DNA of 64,000 nt from Massospora cicadina (lineage: Eukaryota > Entomophthoromycota > Entomophthoromycetes > Entomophthorales > Entomophthoraceae), in contig JAKSZP010014879.1 in NCBI GenBank assembly GCA_022478985.1, forward strand, positions 1 through 64,000, in the 5' to 3' direction. The notes beneath the pieces are model-generated. The model was not told the DNA's origin, made no database searches, and worked only from the letters and a program-made list of their open reading frames with translations. Below are positions 45,590 through 56,600 of this stretch, one piece after another; positions within the stretch are counted from its first letter, which is position 1, and each line of letters begins with the position of its first letter. A program made the translations under genes and the position numbers.

Positions 45590-45978
45590 TCTGCCCATCA
45601 AACCACAGCTCAACATAATGGAGGTTGTTTCACGTTAAATTTTAATGGGGTTAGTAGTCGACCAGAAATAACAAGTGGAAGCCTTATTTTAAAAATACAA
45701 AGAGATCTTTGCTGTCAATGATCAAATTTAGGGTTCACATGGGGAGTGATCCATTGATTGGACACTGGAGATCATCCCCCATCATATCTCGGCCAATCTG
45801 CTGATCTAGAGCAGAAGAAGAAGTTGTCATGGCATAAATCAATAAACTGCTGGAGCAAGGAATGCTCAAACCATTGAAAAGACCATGGTCTTCCCCTGTC
45901 CTAATTGTCAAAAAGAAGGATGTTACCAACCAGGTAGTAATAGACTACCGCAAGCTAAACAGTATTATGAAAAAGGAC
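45590..45978 (+). pseudogene. Gypsy C reverse transcriptase, N-terminal part
   Basis: The region up to the B2 insertion ends with SPVLIVKKKDVTNQVVIDYR and KLNS, the first conserved RT block. The palm continues at 55539. Frames upstream (45590-45830) are broken but include the usual spacer. The insertion point is within a short KKD-x-YPL stretch. Confidence 0.8.
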
Positions 45979-47130
45979 TGTTGAGATTTTTGCCCATATT
46001 CCCAGCCTTCTAGATTACCTGGTATCGCTAGGGGAAAATTCCCTAAGGCAAAGTGTATCAGAAATTGATTGGCCTGAGCTTTGGAGGAACTACATTCAGA
46101 GGGATTTTGAATATTTGCCTGGTTGTATCCGTTGGGGATCAATCTGGATAAATACTCAAGATCTAATCGGGCGGAGTTGCTGACAAAATAGGGACATCTG
46201 ATAGTGATTAACTATCAGGTGTACTGATTGAGATTGGTCAGGCTTCATCTCCGACTGATCGGGAATAAATAGTAAGTTGTTAGGCGAGTGATGCTGCCTG
46301 TAACTAACAAATTGATCAGTTGGTGAGTGACCTGCCATAATGGGTAATAAGTCCCATTGCCTAAGCAGGTCGCTAGCCAACTATGGTTGGTTTGCTTGAA
46401 TTGAGAGTAAAACGTTAGGACACGTTTTCTGACTCTTTCCATTTAAGGTCTTAAGGATGTCCAATGACGGAATCCTATCCAGGATAGGGAAGACCATTGC
46501 TGCTGAGATGAGGATGGGTGATATAATGACAACGGCTGCTGTTTCATTGAAAAGGTGTCAACTGAGGGTTAGACAGATGAATCCCCTACTATATAATTCC
46601 CTAGGATTTACTATAATAAAAAACATTAAACATAATTATTAATATTGTCTACAAGAATAGTATTTTACAGTATTAACATTATCAATTCAGTGTATAGTTA
46701 TACTATCAGCTTCTATTGTGTTATTCTATCCAAGGATATTATTGAAGAGGGCAATAATTGGAAGACTCTCAGAGAGAAGAGTAAAGATCTGAGTGGGTTT
46801 TAAAGAAGAAGGAACCACAATTAGGGGATAGCTGTCAGCTTTGTGTTAGCCAAGAGAGACTGTCACCAGGGTATCTTAGCGAATATCAGGTGGACAAGGG
46901 GATGGGAACAAATCCCTACAAGTATGACAACACAAGTATTTAATTGGGAATACTGGCTGAGCGTTGGGCTGAAATATAGTTCATACTCAACTACGGATAA
47001 TAGTCTCCATACTATTATCAATTGATAATTCATTATATACAATGTGACACAGTGCACGAGGAATTTTGACCTGGGCAGTAAAAAGGTTACTGGGTTGCTT
47101 GCTGATAACAGCCAAGAGTAGATTTTTACA
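45979..47130 (+). repeat. 5' LTR of Gypsy B2
   Basis: It starts TGTTGAGATTTTTGCCC and ends GATTTTTACA. A polyadenylation-like stretch with AATAAAA lies near 46613. It matches 54384-55533. Confidence 0.95.
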
Positions 47131-47133
47131 AGT

Positions 47134-47150
47134 TGGTGCTCACTACAGGG
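47134..47150 (+). other. Primer-binding site of Gypsy B2
   Basis: TGGTGCTCACTACAGGG lies three bases after the 5' LTR. It differs from the Gypsy C site at a single base. Confidence 0.8.
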
Positions 47151-47176
47151 AATAGTTGAGTAAAGAATCTGTAATA

Positions 47177-48500
47177 ATGTTGTACAAAGAAGAGCTACAT
47201 AAACTGTGGACCAAGATAGCCACTTTAAACCAGAATGCTCTAAACTCAGTGGACCATCAGGAGTTTGCAGCCTTGGAAGAAAGAGTCACCAAGGTGGAGG
47301 AAGGAGTAGAGAATGTAGCCAGCTTCAGGAACGAGTTACTCAGCAAAGTAAACTTGTTGAAGAAGAAAGAAGGGGACCTCATTTGAGAGGTCCTATACCT
47401 GAAAATGGAGTGAGAATCTTATTGCGTTTGTTTAAGAAATTTCAGTGTGGATATTGAAAGATTAATCAAACAAGTGGAGGAACTTAAAGCTCACAGATAT
47501 GTTTTTGAGCCTGATATAGAAAGCGATGCTGAAGAAAGAAGTCCTCACATGATACTTGGGAAGTCAAATACCCCAAGGAACATGCCACCTGCTTTTAATG
47601 CCATTTCAGAGATGACGCCCAAAGTCACTCCGCAAGTTATCCAAGTAGTTGAACTGAGATAATCAGCCAGAAATGACTCAGAGAAATTTAAGGCAACGCT
47701 GAAATTGCCAACATTCCATTGGGATAATGCCCCAGCATTTTTCGACTTTTTAACATGACCATGAATGGCTATGGGGATTATCAAAAGGCGGTGATGGTCA
47801 TGAATTGCCTAGACACCAACTGTAAAAACTTAGTGTTTCCTCACCTGGAGGAGGACAGCTTGTTGTATACTGAGGCAAAGGTGGCCATCATGAAGGAGTT
47901 CAGGAGTCTGACATGCATGTCAAAATGCAAGCAAGAATTTATGGGAATCCAGTTCCATTAAGATGAGTCTCTTGCTAGCTTTGCAGATCAATTTTGCCGG
48001 GAGTCTCAGATCCTGGCCAGAGAAAAAGTATTGGACAACTTTGATGCTAGAATCACTTTGCAAGTGGCCCTTTGGCCTTATCACAATTTGCATCATATGA
48101 TGTCTTCCATGTTTGCAACGGAAATAACTACCTCACAAATGGTAAATAACCCGAAGATTTTGGTAGCGACATTTGATGCCCCAAATAGAAGCTTCAAGTC
48201 CAATCCAGTATGAAATCCAAATCCCACAAAGGTAAACGAAGGAGCAGAGGAGGCTATTAATTGAACTGTGCCAGGAAATAAGCCCAAAGAATTTAGATGA
48301 TTAAACAAGAAGGAGAATGTCTGCTGTCAGTGTGGCGGGAAAGGACATTTCTCCATATACTATAAAAAACTGAAGGATCAGATTAAAGTGGTCCAGGCCA
48401 AGGAGACAGCAGCCACCAAGGATTTAGGAAAAGGGCTCATGGCCTAGACAAGGAACAGTCTAGAGCTGCAGAGAAACCTGTTCCTCCTGACATTATGAAT
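47177..48500 (+). pseudogene. Gypsy B2 gag
   Basis: The first frame from ATG 47177 (MLYKEELHKLW, then LEERVTKVEEGVEN) looks like a coiled coil. KAHRYVFEPDIESDAEERS follows after a stop. Capsid-like parts read LKLPTFHWDNAPAFFDFL (47700), EEDSLLYTEAKVAIMKEF (47850) and FADQFCRESQIL (47980). A knuckle at about 48318-48365 reads CCQCGGKGHFSIYY; its last Cys is lost. At least four frame breaks are present. Confidence 0.8.
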
Positions 48501-48653
48501 GAAGAAATTGATATTAGCAATCTGTTTGTAGATGACGAGTAGGATCAGCTATATCAAGTGGACAATATGGATTTGAATGCTGTGACCAGAGCTGGGGCGC
48601 AAAGAATTGACCCTAAGATAATCTAGGAAGTTTCCCAGCCGTACGCCTGACAG

Positions 48654-49283
48654 ATGGTGGATAAGATCCAAACTACTGAGAATCCTGAAGAGTTATATGA
48701 CGTCTGTTTAGATGAGGCTAATCTGTCTATCCCCCTCAGCGTGATAAAGGAATTGTTTCCTGAATTATCAGCGCAAATTATTCACACCCTATATTCAGCT
48801 AATAACGCCGCCATTCACTCAGTAATTACTATATTACAATACTCCAAGTGTACATATATAGATATACAAGTGAATCTAGTGAGGGTGAGGGCAATTTTCA
48901 ACAGCGGAGCACCCTTTAATATTGCTTTGACCAAGCTGGTAAAAAGGATGAAGATCTCACTGTACTTGAAACACAAGAGAGAATATGAGACAGCTGGGCC
49001 AAACACCACCATTTCCTGTGGAGCGTATAGTGCGCTGCCACTACGATTTGTGTCATTGGTGGTATCTGAACCAGCAATATTTTTGGCGAACCAAAACTAC
49101 AACATTATGATTGGAATGAAGTTTCTATGGAAATACGGAATTAAATGTAACTTTGAGGATAATACGTTGACCATCTTGAGTCAGAAGTTACCATTGGTAT
49201 ACCAGAAGGATGGTGAAGCTCCATTGAATCAGAGAAACAACTTCATTAATCTGATATATAATGATGACATTGTCCCAATTTAA
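48654..49283 (+). pseudogene. Gypsy B2 aspartic protease
   Basis: A 209-codon open stretch contains VRAIFNSGAPFNIALTKLV at about 48885-48940. The catalytic Asp is Asn here (N-S-G), while the copy in B3 keeps D-S-G. The flap to C-terminus reads IFLANQNYNIMIGMKFLWKYG, and LTILSQKLPLVYQKDG follows. The length suits a protease plus linker. The D-to-N change should abolish processing. Confidence 0.85.
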
Positions 49284-49385
49284 TACCAATTAGTTGGTAG
49301 ATAGCGACGTGAAATTCCAGCGAAAATCCTAGAGAACTGGGAGATTCCACTAAAAATCAAGAATGAGAGGACCATACCGGCCAGA

Positions 49386-50660
49386 TTGCAGATGATAGTG
49401 GACACAGGGTTGACATTGGAGATTCCTGAGCTGTTGTATGTTGAGGTTGGAAGCCCCTGGAAGAAGTCCATAGTGGAGCTATGGGTGGCTCCTGGGATAA
49501 TAATGCCAGGCCATGGAGAAATTCGAGTTCTCCTGGCAAATTTGAGTGAAAAACTGATGAAGATCAAGAGGAATCAGATCATCGCATTTATTCATCTGAT
49601 CCTGATGGCCAAATTGAGACGATTCCATGATTTTGGGTCTCTCAATGAAATAAGATTACCGGCCATGGTAGCCAAAAGTATTAACCTATTGGTTGATTGA
49701 GAGAAGCTCACTGATCTGTCAGAAGACCAGCAAGAGGAGGTGCTCAAACTATTCAAGAAATATCAGGAAGTGTTCGCTCAGAATGACCATGATTTGGGAT
49801 GCGCATGAGATGTGATCCACAAGGTTGACACCAGGGAAAATTTACTGATAAGGATTAGATTGATCTGACAATCAAAAGCCGCTGAAGCGATAGTGGAGTA
49901 TGAAATCAGCAAACTAGTGAAGCATGGGATTCTAGTTCATCGTCAAGTCCCTAAGTGAGTCTGATTCTGATCGTGAAGAAGAAGGATGGATCAAACTGGG
50001 TGGTGATTGACTACTGAAGGCTGAACAAAACTATAAAGAAGGATTCATATCCCCTACTGAGTATCAATGATGTGCTAGATCGTTTAAAAGAAGCAAAGTA
50101 TTTCTCCATGATGGATCTGATCTCAGGATATTGGCAGATTGACTTGCCAAAGGAAGATCAAGGAAAATGCGCAATTATTACCACGCAGTGGCTATATCAA
50201 CCGATGAGGATGCCTCAAGGTCTATGCAATGCGCCTGCAACATTTCAGAGGGCCATGGATGCAATATTAAGTGACTTGAAGTTGTCATACATCCGTGTAT
50301 ATCTGTACAATATAAACGTACTCAGTAGGATGTTTACTGATCACCTCCACCACTTGGAATAAGTATTTAAGTGACTGTCTGCAGCTAACCTGAAGATCAA
50401 TCCAAGGAAGTGCCACTTCTTCAAGAAAGAGTTGGAATACCTGGGATTGTAATCAACTCAAGTGGATTGCAGCTGCAAACACAGAAGATAGCAGCTATAG
50501 AGTGTATAGTTGTACCAATGAGTGTCCGAGACATCCAAGTGTTCCTTTGGATGGTTGGATACTATAGAAGATTTATTTGGGACTTCGCCTGAATAGCTGA
50601 GCCATTATTCCATCTATTAAAGAATCCAAAAAAGTTTGTATGGAATGGATCTCAGGACTC
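49386..50660 (+). pseudogene. Gypsy B2 reverse transcriptase
   Basis: The linker WVAPGIIMPGHGEIRVLLAN leads to LSEDQQEEVLKLFKKY and the RT blocks NWVVIDY, FSMMDLISGYWQIDLPK, MRMPQGLCNAPATFQRAMD and the catalytic site IRVYLYNINVLS, where YLDD has become YLYN. PRKCHFFKKELEYLG and VRDIQVFLWMVGYYRRF follow. Stops near 49700, 49807 and 50362, plus the lost catalytic Asps, mean it is inactive. Confidence 0.9.
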
Positions 50661-50682
50661 CTTCGATGAGCTATACCAGTAT

Positions 50683-51141
50683 TTGATGGATTCACTGGTT
50701 CTGAAATATCTGAATTTTGATTGGGAGTTTATCATTCAAACTGATGCTTTGTTGACAGCAATTGGCGCCATACTGAGCCAAGTAGACGAACTTGTGGATG
50801 AACATCTGGTGGTGTATGTGAGCTGGAGACTCTCAACTGCTGAGAGGAACTTCACCGTGGCTGAGTGTGAATGCCTTGCAGTCATTTACGCATGCAAGCA
50901 GTTTCAGGTATATGTCCACAGAACTCACTTTAAGGTGGTAACAGACCACTCTTTGCTCCGTAGGCTGCACAATTTAAGAGAGCTGGAAGAACAACTGGCC
51001 CGATGGGCACTTAAGCTTCAGGCTTATGATTATGAGATAGTCCACCGAGCGGGGGCTTTTCACCAAAATGTGGATGGCTTATCAAGGTTGCCAATGGTCC
51101 AGTTGGTATACCCCAGGCAGATGAGCTATTCCGGAGAATAG
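50683..51141 (+). pseudogene. Gypsy B2 RNase H
   Basis: The 152-codon open frame shows FIIQTDALLTAIGAILSQVD, ERNFTVAECECLAVIYACKQ, FKVVTDHSLLRRLHNLRELE and YDYEIVHRAGAFHQNVDGLS. This is a complete Gypsy RNase H with the TDHS and DGLSRL blocks intact. It is continuous in itself but separated from RT by a frame change near 50600-50680. Confidence 0.9.
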
Positions 51142-51194
51142 TTGAAGGAAAAATTGGGGACGAGTCCCAAGAAATCCAAGGTGTGCTTTGAAAA

Positions 51195-52360
51195 GTGATG
51201 GAAAACACTGAGACTATGGATGGACAAGTATTCAAGACGATCAATGGGAAGCGGTTATTATTCCCAAAATTATCAGAAAGAGCAGCGATGTTACAAGCAG
51301 CTCACAAAGTTGTCAGGCATGGAGGCCTGAGGAAAACAACTGACCATATTTGCCATTATTATTACTGGGAAACAATCAACTATAATGTCGCAGATTATCT
51401 GGCTTGTTGCATATAGTGCCAGCTACACAAACCACACAAGAATACAACTGGATACTGACTGGTCCTCCCTGGATTTGCCTGGCACATGGTGTCCATTGAC
51501 ATGATGGGACCGCTGATGATGAGCACAGGGGGAGTCGAGTACATCATAGTTGCCATCGACCATCTGATGAGATGGCTCTAGATGAAGGCCCTAACCAGAG
51601 TAGATTCTATCATTACTGCGTGGTTCATCCTGAATCAAGTGGTATACCAGCTTGGATGTCTGAAGGTCCTGCTTAGTGACAATGGGACCAACTTCACATC
51701 TCGTGTGATCCTGAGGTTAAAGAAAATAATGGGGATCTAAGGGGTCGTGTCAGTACCATACCAGCTGGAGACAAACGGACTGGTAGAACAAGTCAATGGA
51801 ACTCTGGACATGACGCTGAGGAATCTAGTCGCAGGGAGAACTTCCGCGTGGGGAATGTACCTGAGTTTGGTGACATTCGCCTACAATATTAGTCATCAAA
51901 TGGCGATGGGAAAGATGCCTTTGAATTATTATATGGAAGAAAGGCCGCGATGCCACCAATTTTAAGTTCAGTGGTGGAACCTACGTCATGGATGAGTACC
52001 AAGCAATACCTGAATTGAATGACAAGTATCCTGATCAATATGCAATTGCAAGCATTTGACACAACCTTGAAGAAAAGGATATGAGCAAAATCAACGGATG
52101 ACAAGAATTGACTGGCCTTAGAAGAATATTGAATAGGGGGAAAAATTTCCTATTGCGATATGCATAGTTTTGGATGAAGAAACAAATTAGATGAATTGTG
52201 GTCAGGTCCATTTTAAGTAATCACCAAGAGGGCGACCAATGCTTAATCCATCAAAAATCTCTTAGAGGGAATAGTTGTGAATCGAGTCCATGTTAAGTAT
52301 CTAAAGCGTTGGATTGATGATAAAATAAAAGAGTTCCAAAGGACAAATTAACCATTAGGT
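51195..52360 (+). pseudogene. Gypsy B2 integrase
   Basis: The zinc finger reads AHKVVRHGGLRKTTDHICHY, then ADYLACC-x3-C. The core, in several frames, keeps IIVAIDHL, LLSDNGTNFTS and ETNGLVEQVNGTL, so D, D and E are all visible. The C-terminus reads VITKR and then VNRVHVKYLKRWIDD at about 52210-52320. Stops at 51417, 51582 and 51740 break it. No chromodomain follows. Confidence 0.88.
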
Positions 52361-52486
52361 TGGCCATGTCCTGATGATTAGGTCAGGTCTGAAAAAAGGA
52401 CCTCTGAACCAATCTAGATGGTTAAGTCCGAAAAAAGGACCTCTGAACCATGGAAAACTGGAAGATTTAAGTACCCAGGACCCAGT

Positions 52487-53806
52487 TTAGAGAAAAAGGA
52501 TGGACCGCTGAACTAAAACAAGGTCAATTCCCAAAGTAAAAAAAAGAATAAAGATAAAGAAATTGATAAAAGATATTGGAAAAATTATATGCCACATAGA
52601 TAAAAAAGCCAATATAGTTTTATACTTTTTATTTTTATTGATTGTCCTCAGTATGGGGATGATTCTGCCTATGTCGCCTCTTGGGGGAGGGAGGATGGAT
52701 CGCGGTAGGAATGAACAGCCCATCAAAGTCAATATGCGATCAGATGCTAGCGAGGTGAGACCTACATGAAACCACATTCTTTGAGTGGACGCCAAGCCCT
52801 GAGAGAAAGCGACTAGGGGAAGGGAAATTGAGATGCCAGAGGAAGCTAATCGTGAAGCCCCAGAGTGGGGAGGAAAGCAACAGTATAAAAAGAGGTAATC
52901 AGTGAATACCCTAAGTAATCCTGATATGGCACCAGAACTGAAAGATTAGTCCTGAGTTCCTGCTGACAGGCTTCATCAAGGACACTGGACATATGGGCCG
53001 GCAACAAAGAAGGGATGCTAATTGGGGTTTCTGAATCATGTTCCCTATCAACACCATCAGCGGAAGATACTGATGGGAAGCTCTGGAGAAGAGATAGTTG
53101 TGCAGAGAGCGGATTGCATCCTGCAAGTGGTGACTACAGGCTTCTCAGAAGATAAAGCTGAATGAATGGTGGAACCCATGTGAGGCTGGAAGCTTCATGG
53201 ACCAACTTCGAAGAACTTGGCCAGCAAAGCAAAGAGCATAAGCGGTAGTATCCCAATCCAGAAGGTTATCAAGATCAGAGGGATTCAGCGCTAGAGTCAG
53301 AGCCTCAGTGACATAGGCCCAGAGTTCAGCGTAGGGGAGCTCAAAGTGAATACTGTTACCAATTGAGAGCTCAAAACCAGAACAGCGGGTTTGAAATATT
53401 GACCAAGTTGGAAGAGGAATTCAGGGAGCAGGTCTGACCTGGCAAGAAGCAAATTATCCAGAGCCACTGGCATAATCTCTGGAGCATCTACAACGATGTT
53501 TGGAGCATCAGCAAAAGGAGCCAAATCCAGGAGAGTTTCAAAGTCCAACTCTGGAATTGATGGCAGAGGAAGAGTCAGCTGAGAGTTGTTTGAATTGATA
53601 GCCAGCCTGGTTTCAGAGGGATTAGTTACCGTTTCTGGTAATTCAATGGAAGGACTAGCCACTTGTGCCAGACTAGGTGTATGAGTCCTGGAAGGACCAT
53701 AAAAGAGGTTTCATCGAGCATCCTGACTCATCTTCTGGAAGAGATGGAGGTCTGGATCAGACAAACTATTAGGGAGCTGTTGGTAGCGCGACTTGGAATT
53801 TGACAT
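52487..53806 (-). pseudogene. Antisense gene of family-B Gypsy, copy in B2
   Basis: It runs opposite to pol in the region between integrase and the 3' LTR. From ATG 53806 it reads MSNSKSRYQQLPNSLSDP, then a single TGA (CGA in B3), NLFYGPSRTHTPS and a 121-codon open stretch (53662-53297) with IELPETVTNPSETR and DFETLLDLAPFADAP. After frame changes it continues LLDWDTTAYALCFAG, LIGNMIQ and LVAFSQGLASTQRMWFHVG. It ends in a hydrophobic stretch, FPISFINFFIFILFF, near 52590 that may be a membrane segment. The best alignment with B3 starts at the ATG. I recognise no family; function is unknown. Confidence 0.65.
52683..52698 (+). other. Internal purine tract at the pol end of B2
   Basis: GGGGGAGGGAGGATGG lies about 330 bp after integrase ends and 1.7 kb before the 3' LTR, in the same context as in B3 (32169-32184). 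Confidence 0.55.
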
Positions 53807-53834
53807 ATGAGTTGGATGAGAGGGGGATGTCAGA

Positions 53835-53842
53835 CTTATATA
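53835..53842 (-). promoter_or_regulatory. TATA box upstream of the antisense gene in B2
   Basis: The minus strand reads TATATAAG and then TCTGA, with the antisense ATG 28 bp further on. B3 has TATAAAAAG and TCTGA at a matching distance. Confidence 0.6.
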
Positions 53843-54371
53843 GAATTTGACCTTATGCACTATATAATCCATTAAGCTCCAATTTCGGAGAAATTAATCT
53901 CAAAATAATGAGATAAGCTCTCCAAGGGAAGAATTAGGAATGACTTATGCCATGAGGTTTTGAAAGAAATAACAAGGGTGAATAAGAAATATGTATTCTT
54001 AATTAAGACACAAAACAAACATCAATGGCAAGGGTCTCCTGTCTAGGATGAGGAGAAAATCAGGAAATCAAGGATGCTGGGACAAGAATCTGAATATGAC
54101 AGTGGGTCATATACCCTGATGTGGGGAAACTTGGATCCTGAGACTAATATCATCACGAGTAAATCAATCAGCCTGGCACCATAGGTCATGGGGACCACGC
54201 TCTGAGAAGGTGGTAGCGAGGAGGAAGAGTAAGAACGCCATATGCCAAAGGTCGTCCTGAGCAGCGTTAAGTATTGATGAGTGTACTCCACTTGAACCAA
54301 TGAAATATCTGACCAAGTGTCTAAAGAGGTGTTCTCATGCCCCAGTCTTTTTCTCACTGGAAATATAGGCA

Positions 54372-54383
54372 AGAGGGGGGATG
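54372..54383 (+). other. Polypurine tract of Gypsy B2
   Basis: AGAGGGGGGATG directly precedes the TGTTGGG start of the 3' LTR. Confidence 0.85.
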
Positions 54384-55533
54384 TGTTGGGATTTTTGCCC
54401 ATATTCCCAGCCTGCTAGATTACCTGGTATCGCTAGGGGAAAATTCTCTAAGGCAAAGTGGATTGAAAATCAGTTGCCCAAGTTTCAGAGGAACTATGTT
54501 CAGGGGATTTTGGATATCTGTCTGTTCATATCCATTGAGGATCGATCCAGACGAATACTTAAGATCTCATTGGGTGGAGTTGCTGACGAAATAGGGGCAT
54601 CTGATAGTGATTAACTATTAGGTGTACCAAATGGGATCAATCAGGTTTCATCACCAACTGATTGGGAATGAATAGTAAGTTGCAAGGCGAGTGATGCCGC
54701 CTGCAACTAGCAAATTGATTGGTTGGTGAGTGACCTGCCATAATGGGTAATAAGTCCCATTACCTAATTAGGTTGCTAGCTAAATATGGTTGGTTTGCTT
54801 GGATCAAGAGGAAAACGTTAGGGACACGTTTTCTGACTTTCTGTTTGAGGTCTCAAGGATGTCCAACGATGGAATCCTAGCCAAGATGGGGAAGACCATC
54901 GCTGCCAAGATGAGGATGGGTGATTCAACGCCAATGGATGCTGTTTAATCAAAGAGGTGTCAACTGAGTGTTAGACAGCTGAATCCCCTACTATATAATT
55001 CCCTAGGATTTACTATAATAAAGATATAATAAAAAATTATTATTATTATCTACAAGAATAGTTTTTTACAAGTATTAACATTATCAATTTGGTGTATAGT
55101 TAGACTATCATCTTCTATTGTGTTGTTCTATCTCAAGGATATTATTGCAGAGGGCAATAATTGGAAGACTATCAGAGAGAAGAGTAAAGATCCAAGTGTA
55201 GATCTAGAGAAGAGGAAACCACTTTCAGGGATAGCTGCCGACTGTGTGTTGGGCAATAGAGACTGTCACTGGAGTATCTTAGTGAAGATCAGGTGGACAA
55301 GAGGGTGGGAACAAATCCCTACGAGTATGACAACACGAGTATTTAATTGGGAATACTGGCTGAGCGTTGGGCTGAAATATAGTTCATACTCACCTATAAA
55401 TAATAGTCTACATACTATTATTGATTAATAATTCATTTTATACAACACAACGCAGTGCACAAGGAAATTGAACCTGTGCATTAAAAAGGTTACTGGGTTG
55501 CTTGCCAATAACAACCAAGAGTAAATTTTTACA
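54384..55533 (+). repeat. 3' LTR of Gypsy B2
   Basis: It matches 45979-47130, starts TGTTGGGATTTTTGCCC and ends AATTTTTACA. The AGGAC duplication follows. Confidence 0.95.
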
Positions 55534-55538
55534 AGGAC

Positions 55539-56200
55539 TCATACCCTTTGCTGCAGATTGATGATTCTTTGACCATTTTGGCTAGCTCACCACTTCTCAA
55601 CAATGGATTTGATATCTGGCTATTGGCAAATCAAGTTAACTTCAGCAGAACAGGAGAAATGCGCCATTATAACGTCAAAAGGGCTTTTTCAACTGACACA
55701 TATGCCACAAGGGCTGTGTGATGCCCCAGCTGCATTTCAACGGGTGATGGACACTATCATTGGCAACTTAAAGCTGTCATGCGTTCTTATATACCTTGAT
55801 GATATCAACGTTTTCTCCCGCACGTTTTCTGAGCACCTTACCCATTTATTTGAGGTATTCCGCCGATTGGCTGAGGCCAACATCAAAATAAAGCCCCAGA
55901 AATGCCACTTTTTCAAGGATCAGCTAGAGTACCTCAGGTTTTGAGGTAGATGCAACAGGGCTGTGGCCCCAACCAGACAAGGTGGAGGACATCCAGAATA
56001 TGACTCATCAAACAGTAATCAAGATATACAAGTATTTTTAGAGATGGTTGGCTACTATTGTCGCTTTATACCCAACTTTAGTTGTATTGGAGGTCCGTTG
56101 TTTGAGTTATTAAAAAGAATGTTACGTTTGAATGGTCAAAATGCTGTCAAAAAACCTTTGATACAGCATTTATCAATTTTCCAGTGCTACGCTAACTGAA
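55539..56200 (+). pseudogene. Gypsy C reverse transcriptase, catalytic part
   Basis: Continuing after B2: SYPLLQIDDSL, then a frame change to MDLISGYWQIKL, KCAIITSKGLFQLTHMPQGL and CDAPAAFQRVMDTI, and the catalytic YLDD in VLIYLDDINVFSRTF (about 55785-55825). PQKCHFFKDQLEYL and IQVFLEMVGYYCRF follow. YLDD is intact and 113 codons are open, so this is the best-preserved Gypsy RT core in the window. Confidence 0.92.
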
Positions 56201-56600
56201 ATTCAAAAAGGAATTCATTGTATAGATAGATGCATCCATCTCCGCTGTGGGGGCAGTTTGGTCCCAAAAAGATGAAGAAGGGGAAGAGCACCCAGTGGCT
56301 TACTGCAGTTGAAGCCTGAATAGCCTCAAATATAATTATACCTTGACCAAGCGGGAGTGCTTAGTGGTGACCTACGCTTACAAGCAATTCCGAGTATATT
56401 TGTAGGCATAAAGCTTAAAGTTGAAACAGATCACGCCTTGTTACACTGGTTGCAGAACCTTAAGGAGCTGGAGGGGCGTTTAACACGATGGGCCCTTAAA
56501 CTGCAGTCCTATAATTTCGAGATTCTTCACTGATTGGGAGCCAAACACCACAATGCAGACTGCTTTCCAAGATTACCAACAATTGCAGTGATGGCAAATC
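56201..56600 (+). pseudogene. Gypsy C RNase H
   Basis: Blocks in order: VDASISAVGAV, EEHPVAYCS, LTKRECLVVTYAYKQFRVYL, VETDHALLHWLQNLKELEGR, LTRWALKLQSYNFEILH and HHNADCFPRLP. A few stops are present, for example after the LH block. It is a standard Gypsy RNase H. Confidence 0.85.

Larger units (their letters stand above)
45979..55533 (+). mobile_element. Complete Ty3/Gypsy element B2
   Basis: LTRs of 1152 bp (45979-47130) and 1150 bp (54384-55533) are flanked by a perfect AGGAC target duplication (45974-45978 and 55534-55538). The 9555-bp element has a primer site, gag, protease, RT, RNase H, integrase, a 1.7-kb accessory region with an antisense gene, and a purine tract. It is the reference copy of family B here and the youngest insertion of this nest. 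Active-site losses show it is no longer autonomous. Confidence 0.96.
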
